Below, one piece after another: positions 36,950 through 49,870 of a stretch of DNA of 64,000 nt. Each line of letters opens with the position of its first letter. Position 1 is the stretch's first letter. This DNA comes from Sanderia malayensis (lineage: Eukaryota > Cnidaria > Scyphozoa > Semaeostomeae > Pelagiidae): positions 62,001 to 126,000 of the forward strand of contig RQOL01000430.1 of assembly GCA_013076295.1 (NCBI GenBank), given 5' to 3'. The notes beneath the pieces are model-generated. The model saw only the letters and a program-made list of their open reading frames with translations. It was not told the DNA's origin and did not search any database. A program made the position numbers and the translations under genes.

Positions 36950-39900
36950 TTCCCACAATTTACGCATAAATCCCCATAACCACAGTTCAAACTCTTTAAA
37001 ATACACTAATACTTACTGGTTTTCAGTGATATTAATATTCATTCCCACAAGTTAACACATGAATCCGGTAATAACGTTCATTCCCACAGTTTACACATGA
37101 ATCCACGTAAATTCAGCTAAAGCATAATAAGGTACAACTTTATTTACATGCTTTTAGTGATAATTGCATCTAATCCCACAATTTACACTGAATCCGATAT
37201 TATAATTAATTCCAAAAATTTTCAAATGAATACACGTAGGCACAGCTAAAACTAATTGGAAGGCATCTTTGGTTACCTCTTTTCACTGATGATATTGTTA
37301 CTTATTCCCACAATTTATACATGAATCCACGTAATTTAAGGTAAAACATAATAAAGTAGACCTTAATTTACATGTTTTTAGTGATAATTACATCTATTCC
37401 CACAATTTACAATGAATCCGATACTAAAATTTATTCTCACGATTTTCAAATGAATCCACGTAACCACAACTAAAACTATATGGAATGCATCTTTGGTTAC
37501 GTCTTTTCACTGATATTGACACCCATTCCCACACTTTACGCATGAATCCATGTAACTGCAGGTTAAAGGTATTAAAAAATACCCTTATTTACTTGTTTTC
37601 AGTGATATTAACATTTATTCCCACAATTTACACATGAATCCGATATTAACGTTCGTTCCCACAATTTACGCATGAGTCCCTATAACTACTGCTCACACTA
37701 TTTAAGATACCCCCTTATTTACTGGTTTTCAGTGATATTAGCTAACATTCATTCCAACAATTTAGACATAAATCAGGTATTAACGTTCATTCCCATAATT
37801 TACACATGAAGCCCATTATAACCTTCTTTCTCACAATTTACACAAGAATCCACGTAATTTCAGGTAAAACATAATAAAGTAGACCTTAATTTACATGTTC
37901 TTAGTGATAATTACATCTATTCCCACAATTTACAATGAATCCGATACTAAAATTAATTCTCACGATTTTCAAATGAATCCACGTAGCCACAACTAAAACT
38001 ATATGGAATGCATCTTTGGTTACGTCTTTTCACTGATATTGACACCCATTCCCACATTTTACGCATGAATCCAAGTAACTGCAGCTAAAAGGTATTAAAA
38101 AAACTGCCTTATTTACTTGTTTTCAGTGATATTAACATGTATTTTCACAATTTACACATGAATCCGATATTAACGTTCCTTCCCATAATTTACGCATGGG
38201 TCCCCATAACTACTGCTCGCACTCCTTAAAATACACCGTTATTTATTTGTTTTCAGTGATATTAAAATTCATTCCCACAATTTACACATGAATCCGATAT
38301 GAACGTTCCTTCCCACAATTTAGGCATGAGTCCCCATAACTACTGCTCAAACTCTTTAAAATACACCGTTATTTATATGTTTTCAGTGATATTAACGTTC
38401 ACTCCCACAAGTTAACAAATGAATCCTATAATAACCTTCATTCCCACAATTTACACATGAATCCACGTAATTTCAGCAAAAACATAATAAAGTACTACTT
38501 TATTTGCATAGTTTTAGTGATAATTACACCTATTCCCACAATTTACAATGAGTCCGATATTAAAATTAATTCCCACAATTTTCAAATGACTCCACGTAAC
38601 CACAACTAAAACTTTATGGAATTCATCTTTGGTTACCCTTTTTCACTGATGATAATGACACTCATTCTAACAGTTTACAGATGAATCCGATATTAACGTT
38701 ATTTCCCACAACTTAGGCATCAATCCCATATTAATGTTCCTTCCCACAATTTTCACATGAATCCACGTAATTTCAGCTAAAACATAATAAAGTAGACCTT
38801 TATTTACATGTTTTCAATCATAATTACATCTATTCCCACAATTTACAATGAATCCGATATTAAAATTCTTTCCCACAACTTTCAAATGAATCCACGTAAC
38901 CACAACTAAAACTATATGGAATGCATCTTTGATTACGTCTTTTCACTGATATTGACACCCATTCCCACAATTTACGCATGAATTCAAGTAACTGCAGATA
39001 AAAGGTATTAAAACACCGCCCTATTTAGTTGTTTTCAGTGATATTAACATTTATTCCCACAATTTACACATGAATCCAATATTAACGTTCCTTGCCACAA
39101 TTTACGCATGAGTCCCCATAACTACTGCTCACACTCCTTAAAATACACCGTTATTTATTTGTTTTCGGTGATACTAACATTCATTCCCACAATTTTCAAA
39201 CTAATCCACGTAACCACAGCTAAAAGTATATGGAATACATCTTTGGTTAAGTCTTTTCACTGATATTGACACCCATTCCCAAAATTTACGCATGAATCCA
39301 TGTAACTGCAGCTAAAAGGTATTAAAAAACACCCTTATTTACTTGTTTTCAGTGATATTAACATTTATTCCCTGAATTTACACATGAATCCGATAGTAAC
39401 GTTCTTTCCACAATTTACGCATAAATCCCCATAACCACAGTTCAAACTCTTTAAAATACACTAATACTTACTGGTTTTCAGTGATATTAATATTCATTCC
39501 CACAAGTTAACACATGAATCCGGTAATAACGTTCATTCCCACAGTTTACACATGAATCCACGTAAATTCAGCTAAAGCATAATAAGGTACAACTTTATTT
39601 ACATGCTTTTAGTGATAATTGCATCTAATCCCACAATTTACACTGAATCCGATATTATAATTAATTCCAAAAATTTTCGAATGAATACACGTAGGCACAG
39701 CTAAAACTAATTGGAAGGCATCTTTGGTTACCTCTTTTCACTGATGATATTGTTACTTATTCCCACAATTTATACATGAATCCACGTAATTTAAGGTAAA
39801 ACATAATAAAGTAGACCTTAATTTACATGTTTTTAGTGATAATTACATCTATTCCCACAATTTACAATGAATCCGATACTAAAATTTATTCTCACGATTT

Positions 39901-40290
39901 TCAAATGAATCCACGTAACCACAACTAAAACTATATGGAATGCATCTTTGGTTACGTCTTTTCACTGATATTGACACCCATTCCCACACTTTACGCATGA
40001 ATCCATGTAACTGCAGGTTAAAGGTATTAAAAAATACCCTTATTTACTTGTTTTCAGTGATATTAACATTTATTCCCACAATTTACACATGAATCCGATA
40101 TTAACGTTCGTTCCCACAATTTACGCATGAGTCCCCATAACTACTGCTCACACTATTTAAGATACCCCCTTATTTACTGGTTTTCAGTGATATTAGCTAA
40201 CATTCATTCCAACAATTTAGACATAAATCAGGTATTAACGTTCATTCCCATAATTTACACATGAAGCCCATTATAACCTTCTTTCTCACA
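36950..40290 (+). repeat. 2455-bp spaced duplication (about 0.9 kb duplicated at each end)
   Basis: The segment 36950-37830 reappears at about 39405-40290 at an offset of 2455. The two share rare variants such as CAGCTAAAGCATAATAAGG and AAATCAGGTATTAACG. The sequence between them (37830-39400) is a copy of the 16.9-18.9 kb type block. Confidence 0.82.
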
Positions 40291-41200
40291 ATTTACACAT
40301 TAATCCACGTAATTTCAGCTAAAACATAATAAATTACACCTTTATCTACATGTTTTTAGTGATAATTACATCTGTTCCCACAATTTACAATGAATCCGAT
40401 ATTAAAATTAATTCCCACAATTTTCAAATGAATCCACGTAACCACAGCTAAAGCTATATGGAATGCATCTTTGGTTAAGTTTTTCACTGATATTGACACC
40501 CATTCCCAAAAATTACGCATGAATCCATGTAACTGCAGCTAAAAGGTATTAAAAAACACCATTATTTACTTGTTTTCAGTGATATTAACATTTATTCCCA
40601 CAATTTACACATGAATCCGATATTAGCGTTCCTTCCCACAATTTACGCATGAGTCCCCATAACTACTGCTCACACTTATTAAAATACCCCCTTATTTACT
40701 GGTTTTCAGTGATATTAGCTAACATTCATTCCCACAATTTAGACAAAAATCAGATATTGACGTTGATTCTCATAATTAACACATGAATCCCATTATAACC
40801 TTCTTTCTCACAATTTACACATTAATCCACGTAATTTCAGCTAAAACATAATAAATTACACCTTTATCTACATGTTTTTAGTGATAATTACATCTGTTCC
40901 CACAATTTACAATGAATCCGATATTAAAATTAATTCCCACAATTTTCAAATGAATCCACGTAACCACAGCTAAAGCTATATGGAATCCATCTTTGGTTAA
41001 GTATTTTCACTGATATTGACACCCATTCCCAAAATTACGCATGAATCCATGTAACTGCAGCTAAAAGGTATTAAAAAACACCCTTATTTACTTGTTTTCA
41101 GTGATATTAACATTTATTCCCACTATTTACACATGAATCCGATATTAGCGTTCCTTCCCACAATTTACGCACGAGTCCCCACAACTACTGCTCGCACTCC
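40196..41200 (+). repeat. 522-bp HOR cluster 1 (two units)
   Basis: Marker GCTAACATTCATTC at 40196 and 40718 (522 bp). The unit is made of four long and four short modules: the end of a B variant, two consecutive short modules (TTTAGACAAAAATCAG and AATTAACACATGAATCCC), E, F, C, D, A and the start of the next B. The second unit breaks near 41180-41200 into a GCTCGCACTCC B module. Confidence 0.85.
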
Positions 41201-42206
41201 TTAAAATACACCGTTATTTATTTGTTTTCAGTGATACTAACATTCATTCCCACAATTTTCAAATTAATCCACGTAACCACAGCTAAAAGTATATGGAATA
41301 CATCTTTGGTTAAGTCTTTTCACTGATATTGACACCCATTCCAACAATTTACACATGAATCCCATATTAACTTTCATTCCCAGAATTTACACATAAATCC
41401 GACAGTAACGTTCTTTCCCACAATTTACGCATAAATCCCCATAACTACAGTTCACACTCTTTAAAATACACTAATACTTACTGGTTTTCAGTGATATTAA
41501 CATTCATTCCCGCAAGTTAACACATGAATCCGGTAATAACGTCCATTCCCACAATTTACACATGAATCCATGTAAATTCAGCTAAAACATAATAAGGTAC
41601 AACTTTATTTACATGCTTTTAGTGATAATTGCATCTATTCCCACAATTTACACTGAATCCGATATTATAATTAATTCCAAAAATTTTCAAATGAATCTAC
41701 GTAGGCACAGCTAAAACTAATTGGAAGGCATCTTTGGTTACCTCTTTTCACTGATGATATTGTTACTTATTCCCACAATTTATACATGAATCCACGTAAT
41801 TTAAGGTAAAACATAATAAAGTAGACCTTAATTTACATGTTTTTAGTGATAATTACATCTATTCCCACAATTTACAATGAATCCGATACTAAAATTTGTT
41901 CTCACGATTTTCAAATGAATCCACGTAACCACAACTAAAACTATATGGAATGCATCTTTGGTTACGTCTTTTCACTGATATTGACACCCATTCCCACACT
42001 TTGCGCATGAATCCATGTAACTGCAGCTAAAAGGTATTAAAAAACACCCTTATTTACTTGTTTTCAGTGATATTAACATTTATTCCCACAATTTACACAT
42101 GAATCCGATATTAACGTTCGTTCCCACAATTTACGCATGAGTGACCATAACTACTGCTCACACTATTTAAAATACCCCCTTATTTACTGGTTTTCAGTGA
42201 TATTGG
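41201..42206 (+). repeat. Linker block between 522-bp clusters
   Basis: Ordinary modules: B, C, two short modules, B, G, E, F, C, E, F, C, D, A. The junction near 41340 joins the end of a C module to a CCAACAATTTACACATGAATCCC short module. It carries the insert-free F-C-E arrangement (41650-41860), so it shows what the satellite looks like without the 178-bp insert. Confidence 0.72.
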
Positions 42207-43200
42207 CTAACATTCATTCCCACAATTTAGACATAAATCAGATATTAACGTTCATTCCCATAATTTACACATGAATCCCATTATAACCTTCTTTCTCACA
42301 ATTTACACATTAATGCACGTAATTTCAACTAAAACATAATAAATTACACCTTTATCTACATGTTTTTAGTGATAATTACATCTGTTCCCACAATTTACAA
42401 TGAATCCGATATTAAAATTAATTCCCACAATTTTCAAATGAATCCACGTAACCACAGCTAAAGCTATATGGAATGCATCTTTGGTTAAGTCTTTTCACTG
42501 ATATTGACACCCATTCCCAAAAATTACGCATGAATCCATGTAACTGCAGCTAAAAGGTATTAAAAAACACCCTTATTTACTTGTTTTCAGTGATATTAAC
42601 ATTTATTCCCACAATTTACACATGAATCCGATATTAGCGTTCCTTCCCACAATTTACGCATGAGTCCCCATAACTACTGCTCACACTAATTAAAATACCC
42701 CCTTATTTACTGGTTTTCAGTGATATTAGCTAACATTCATTCCCACAATTTAGACAAAAATCAGATATTAACGTTGATTCCCATAATTAACACATGAATC
42801 CCATTATAACCTTCTTTCTCACAATTTACACATTAATCCACGTAATTTCAGCTAAAACATAATAAATTACACCTTTATCTACATGTTTTTAGTGATAATT
42901 ACATCTGTTCCCACAATTTACAATGAATCCGATATTAAAATTAATTCCCACAATTTTCAAATGAATCCACGTAACCACAGCTAAAGCTATATGGAATCCA
43001 TCTTTGGTTAAGTCTTTTCACTGATATTGACACCCATTCCCAAAATTACGCATGAATCCATGTAACTGCAGCTAAAAGGTATTAAAAAACACCCTTATTT
43101 ACTTGTTTTCAGTGATATTAACATTTATTCCCACAATTTACACATGAATCCGATATTAGCGTTCCTTCCCACAATTTACGCACGAGTCCCCACAACTACT
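42207..43200 (+). repeat. 522-bp HOR cluster 2 (two units)
   Basis: Markers at 42207 and 42729, 522 bp apart, with the same module order as cluster 1. The second unit ends near 43200 in a B module of the GCTCGCACTCC type. Its D module has the one-base-short CCCAAAATTACGC, shared with copies near 41030 and 44765, which indicates common descent. Confidence 0.83.
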
Positions 43201-46200
43201 GCTCGCACTCCTAAAATACACCGTTATTTATTTGTTTTCAGTGATATTAACGTTCACTCCCACAAGTTAACACATGAATCCTATAATAACCTTCATTCCC
43301 ACAATTTACACATGAATCCAAGTAACTGCAGCTAAAAGGTATTAAAAAAACAGCCTTATTTACTTGTTTTCAGTGATATTAACATGTATTTTCACAATTT
43401 ACACATGAATCCGATATTAACGTTCCTTCCCATAATTTACGCATGGGTCCCCATAACTACTGCTCGCACTCCTTAAAATACACCGTTATTTATTTGTTTT
43501 CAGTGATATTAAAATTCCTTCCCACAATTTTCACATGAATCCACGTAATTTCAGCTAAAACATAAAAAAGTAGACCTTTATTTACATGTTTTCAATCATA
43601 ATTACATCTATTCCCACAATTTACAATGAATCCGATATTAAAATTCTTTCCCACAACTTTCAAATGAATGCACGTAACCACAACTAAAACTATATGGAAT
43701 GCATCTTTGATTACGTCTTTTCACTGATATTGACACCCATTCCCACAATTTACGCATGAATTCAAGTAACTGCAGATAAAAGGTATTAAAACACCGCCCT
43801 ATTTAGTTGTTTTCAGTGATATTAACATTTATTCCCACAATTTACACATGAATCCGATATTAACGTTCCTTCCCACAATTTACGCATGAGTCCCCATAAC
43901 TACTGCTCACACTCCTTAAAATACACCGTTATTTATTTGTTTTCAGTGATACTAACATTCATTCCCACAATTTTCAAATTAATCCACGTAACCACAGCTA
44001 AAAGTATATGGAATACATCTTTGGTTAAGTCTTTTCACTGATATTGACACCCATTCCCAAAATTTACGCATGAATCCATGTAACTGCAGCTAAAAGGTAT
44101 TAAAAAACACCCTTATTTACTTGTTTTCAGTGATATTAACATTTATTCCCTGAATTTACACATGAATCCGATAGTAACGTTCTTTCCACAATTTACGCAT
44201 AAATCCCCATAACCACAGTTCAAACTCTTTAAAATACACTAATACTTACTGGTTTTCAGTGATATAAATATTCATTCCCACAAGTTAACACATGAATCCG
44301 GTAATAACGTTCATTCCCACAATTTAAACATGAATCCACGTAAATTCAGCTAAAACATAATATAGTACAACTATATTTACATGCTTTTAGTGATAATTGC
44401 ATCTAATCCCACAATTTACACTGAATCCGATATTATAATTAATTCCAAAAATTTTCAAATGAATACACGTAGGCACAGCTAAAACTAATTGGAAGGCATC
44501 TTTGGTTACCTCTTTTCACTGATGATATTGTTACTTATTCCCACAATTTATACATGAATCCACGTAATTTAAGGTAAAACATAATAAAGTAGACCTTAAT
44601 TTACATGTTTTTAGTGATAATTACATCTATTCCCACAATTTACAATGAATCCGATACTAAAATTTATTCTCACGATTTTCAAATGAATCCACGTAACCAC
44701 AACTAAAACTATATGGAATGCATCTTTGGTTAAGTCTTTTCACTGATATTGACACCCATTCCCAAAATTACGCATGAATCCATGTAACTGCAGCTAAAAG
44801 GTATTAAAAAACACCCTTATTTACTTGTTTTCAGTGATATTAACATTTATTCCCACAATTTACACATGAATCCGATATTAGCGTTCCTTCCCACAATTTA
44901 CGCACGAGTCCCCATAACTACTGCTCGCACTCCTTAAAATACACCGTTATTTATTTGTTTTCAGTGATATTAACGTTCACTCCCACAAGTTAACACATGA
45001 ATCCTATAATAACCTTCATTCCCACAATTTACACATGAATCCAAGTAACTGCAGCTGAAAGGTATTAAAAAAACAGCCTTATTTACTTGCTTTCAGTGAT
45101 ATTAACATGTATTTTCACAATTTACACATGAATCCGATATTAACGTTCCTTCCCATAATTTACGCATGGGTCCCCATAACTACTGCTCGCACTCCTTAAA
45201 ATACACCGTTATTTATTTGTTTTCAGTGATATTAAAATTCATTCCCACAATTTTAAAATGATTCCGATATTAACGTTCACTCCCACAATTTACACATGAA
45301 TCCGATATGAACGTTCCTTCCCACAGTTTATGCATAAATCCCCATAACTACTGCTCGCACTCTTTAAAATACACCGTTACTTATTTGTTTTCTGTGATAT
45401 TAACATTCATTCCCACAATTTCAACATGAACCCGATATTAACGTTCATTCCCACAATTTACACATGAATCCGATATGAACGTTCCTTCCCACAATTTATG
45501 GATAAATCCCCATAACTACAGTTCACACTCCTTACAAAACACCATTTTTGACTTGTTTTCGGTGATATTAACATTTATTCCCACAATTTACACATGAATC
45601 CGATATTAACGTTTCTTCCCACAATTTAGGCATGAGTCCCCATAACTACTGCTCGAACTCTTTAAAATACACCGTTATTTATATGTTTTCAGTGATATTA
45701 ACGTTCACTCCCACAAGTTAACACATGAATCCTATAATAACCTTCATTCCCACAATTTACACATGAATCCACGTAATTTCAGCAAAAACATAATAAAGTA
45801 CTACTTTATTTGCATAGTTTTAGTGATAATTACACCTATTCCCACAATTTACAATGAGTCCGATATTAAAATTAATTCCCACAATTTTCAAATGACTCCA
45901 CGTAACCACAACTAAAACTTTATGGAATTCATCTTTGGTTACCCTTTTTCACTGATGATAATGACACTCATTGCAACAGTTTACAGATGAATCCGATATT
46001 AACGTTATTTCCCACAACTTAGGCATCGATCCCATATTAATGTTCCTTCCCACAATTTTCACATGAATCCACGTAATTTCAGCTAAAACATAATAAAGTA
46101 GACCTTTATTTACATGTTTTCAATCATAATTACATCTATTCCCACAATTTACAATGAATCTGATACTAAAATTTGTTCTCAAGATTTTCAAATGAATCCA

Positions 46201-46480
46201 CGTAGGCACAGCTAAAACTAATTGGAAGGCATCTTTGGTTACGTCTTTTCACTGATATTGACACCCATTCCCACACTTTGCGCAGGAATCCATGTAACTG
46301 CAGCTAAAAGGTATTAAAAAACACCTTTATTTACTTGTTTTCAGTGATATTAACATTTATTCCCACAATTTACACATGAATCCGATATTAACGTTCCTTC
46401 CCACAATTTACGCATGAGTCCCCATAACTACTGCTCACACTATTTAAAATACCCCCTTATTTACTGGTTTTCATTTATAT
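42990..46480 (+). repeat. 1.72-kb spaced duplication in a mixed block
   Basis: Positions 43141 and 44863 align (offset 1722), and the match covers roughly 42990-43510 against 44710-45235. The remainder of 43510-46480 is A-B rich and E-F-C-D modules of the same types as 16.9-18.9 kb. No gene or foreign sequence is visible. Confidence 0.7.
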
Positions 46481-47610
46481 TAGCTAACATTCATTCCCAC
46501 AATTTAGACATAAATCAGATATTAACGTTCATTCCCATAATTTACACATGAATCCCATTATAACCTTCTTTCTCACAATTTACACATGAATCCACGTAAT
46601 TTCAGCAAAAACATAATAAAGTACAACCTTATTTACATAATTTTAGTGATAATTACACCTATTCCCACAATTTACAATGAATCCGATATTAAAACTAATT
46701 CCCACAATTTTCAAATGAATCCACGTAACCACAGCTAAAGCTATATGGAATGCATCTTTGGTTAAGTCTTTTCACTGATATTGACACCCATTCCCAAAAA
46801 TTAGGCATGAATCCATGTAACTGCAGCTAAAAGGTATTAAAAAACACCCTTATTTACTTGTTTTCAGTGATATTAACATTTATTCCCACAATTTACACAT
46901 GAATCCGATATTAGCGTTCCTTCCCACAATTTACGCATGAGTCCCCATAACTACTGCTCACACTAATTAAAATACCCCCTTATTTACTGGTTTTCAGTGA
47001 TATTAGCTAACATTCATTCCCACAATTTAGACAAAAATCAGATATTAACGTTGATTCCCATAATTAACACATGAATCCCATTATAACCTTCTTTCTCACA
47101 ATTTACACATTAATCCACGTAATTTCAGGTAAAACATAATAAAGTATACCTTAATTTACATGTTTTTAGTGATAATTACATCTATTCCCACAATTTACAA
47201 TGAATCCGATACTAAATTAATTCCCACAATTTTCAAATGAATCCACGTAACCACAGCTAAAGCTATATGGAATGCATCTTTGGTTAAGTCTTTTCACTGA
47301 TATTGACACCCATTCCCAAAAATTAGGCATGAATCCATGTAACTGCAGCTAAAAGGTATTAAAAACACCCTTATTTACTTGTTTTCAGTGATATTAACAT
47401 TTATTCCCACAATTTACACATGAATCCGATATTAGCGTTCCTTCCCACATATTACGCATGAGTCCCCATAACTACTGCTCACACTAATTAAAATACCCCC
47501 TTATTTACTGGTTTTCAGTGATATTAGCTAACATTCATTCCCACAATTTAGACAACAATCAGATATTAACGTTGATTCCCATAATTAACACATGAATCCC
47601 ATTATAACCT
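46481..47610 (+). repeat. 522-bp HOR cluster 3 (two units plus a fragment)
   Basis: Markers at 46481, 47004 and 47527, each 523 bp apart. The third unit is cut after its two short modules near 47610, where CCTTCTTTCTCAC becomes CCTTCCTTCCCAC of another E module. D modules in the first two units read AAAAATTAGGCATG, a variant private to this cluster. Confidence 0.85.
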
Positions 47611-48570
47611 TCCTTCCCACAATTTTCACATGAATCCACGTAATTTCAGCTAAAACATAATAAAGTAGACCTTTATTTACATGTTTTCAATCATAATTAC
47701 ATCTATTCCCACAATTTACAATGAATCCGATATTAAAATTCTTTCCCACAAATTTCAAATGAATCCACGTAACCACAACTAAAACTATATGGAATGCATC
47801 TTTGATTACGTCTTTTCATTGATATTGACACCCATTCCCACAATTTACGCATGAATTCAAGTAACTGCAGATAAAAGGTATTAAAACACCGCCCTATTTA
47901 GTTGTTTTCAGTGATATTAACATTTAATCCCACAATTTACACATGAATCCGATATTAACGTTCCTTCCCACAATTTACGCATGAGTCCCCATAACTACTG
48001 CTCACACTCCTTAAAATACACCGTTATTTATTTGTTTTCAGTGATACTAACATTCATTCCCACAATTTTCAAATTAATCCACGTAACCACAGCTAAAAGT
48101 ATATGGAATACATCTTTGGTTAAGTCTTTTCACTGATATTGACACCCATTCCCAAAATTTACGCATGAATCCATGTAACTGCAGCTAAAAGGTATTAAAA
48201 AACACCCTTATTTACTTGTTTTCAGTGATATTAACATTTATTCCCTGAATTTACACATGAATCCGATAGTAACGTTCTTTCCACAATTTACGCATAAATC
48301 CCCATAACCACAGTTCAAACTCTTTAAAATACACTAATACTTACTGGTTTTCAGTGATATTAATATTCATTCCCACAAGTTAACACATGAATCCGGTAAT
48401 AACGTTCATTCCCACAGTTTACACATGAATCCACGTAAATTCAGCTAAAACATAATAAGGTACAACTTTATTTACATGCTTTTAGTGATAATTGCATCTA
48501 ATTTCACAATTTACACTGAATCCGATATTATAATTAATTCCAAAAATTTTCAAATGAATACACGTAGGCA
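47611..48570 (+). repeat. Linker block of E-F-C-D-A-B-C-D-A-B-G-E-F modules
   Basis: Ordinary module order matching about 18000-18790 and 38730-39700. It ends inside a C module near 48570, where the ACACGTAGGCACAGC start is joined to the AACTATATGGAATGC centre of the 1.93-kb type. Confidence 0.75.
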
Positions 48571-49870
48571 CAGCTAAAACTATATGGAATGCATCTTTGG
48601 TTACGTCTTTTCATTGATATTGATACCCATTCCCACAACTTACGCTTGAATCCATGTAAAGGCAGCAAAAAGGTATTAAAATACACCCCTATTTACCTGT
48701 TCTCCGTGATATTAACATTCATTGCCAGAAATTACACATGAATCCGATAGTAACGTTTTTTACCACAATTTACACATGAATCCACGTAATTTCAGCTAAA
48801 ACATAATAAAGTAGACCTTTATTTACATGTTTCTGGTGATAATTACATCTATTCCCACAATTTACAATGAATCCGATATTAAAAATAATTCCCACGATTT
48901 TCAAATGAATCCACGTAACCACAACTAAAACTTAATGAAATGCATCTTTGGTTACGTCTTTTCACTGATATTGACACCCATTCCCACAATTTACGCATGA
49001 ATCCAAGTAACTGCAGTTAAAAGGAATTAAAAAACACCCTTATTTACTTGTTTTCAGTGATATTAACATTTATTCCCACAATTTACACATGAATCCGATA
49101 TTAACGTTCCTACCCACAATTTACGCATGAGTCCCCATAACTACTGCTCACACTCCTTAAAATACACCGTTATTTATTTGTTTTCAGTGATATTAACATT
49201 CATTCCCACAGTTTTCAAATTAATCCACATAACCACAGCTAAAACTATATGGAATGCATCTTTGGTTAAGTCTTTTCACTGATATTGACACCCATTCCCA
49301 AAATTTACGCATGAATCCAAGTAACTGCAGTTAAAAGGAATAAAAAACACCCTTAATTACTTGTTTTCAGTGATATTAACATTTATTCCCACAATTTACA
49401 CATGAATCCGATATTAACGTTCCTACCCACAATTTACGGATGAGTCCCCATAACTACTGCTCACACTCCTTAAAATACACCGTTATTTATTTGTTTTCAG
49501 TGATATTAACATTCATTCCCACAGTTTTCAAATTAATCCACATAACCACAGCTAAAACTAATTGGAAGGCATCTTTGGTTACCTCTTTTCACTGATGATG
49601 TTTACACCCATTCCCACAATTTGCGCATGAATCCATGTAAATACAGCTAAAACGTATTAAAATACACCCTTCCTTACTTGTTTTCAGTGATATTAGCATT
49701 CATTCCCACAAATTAAACATCAATCCAATATTAGCGTTCATTCTCACAATTTACACGTGAGTCCATGTAACGGCAGCTAATTGGTATTAAAATACTCCCT
49801 TATTTACCTGTTCTCCGTGATATTAACATTCATTCCCACAACTTAGGCATGAATGCCATATTAATGTTCC
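48571..49870 (+). repeat. Second detached partial copy of the 1.93-kb HOR
   Basis: GTTTCTGGTG lies at 48829 and GGAAGGCATC at 49564, 735 bp apart as in the main array (736). Relative to that array it lacks 76 bp just upstream, at about 48725: exactly two short modules. It ends near 49870-49920, where the E module acquires the AAGTACAAC centre. Confidence 0.82.

Noticed and set aside
43144..43335. His-rich peptide resembling zinc-finger linkers (HSHKLTHE)
   Set aside because: No cysteine pairs in C2H2 spacing; the histidines come from translating the CACA/CAC stretches of the core in one frame.
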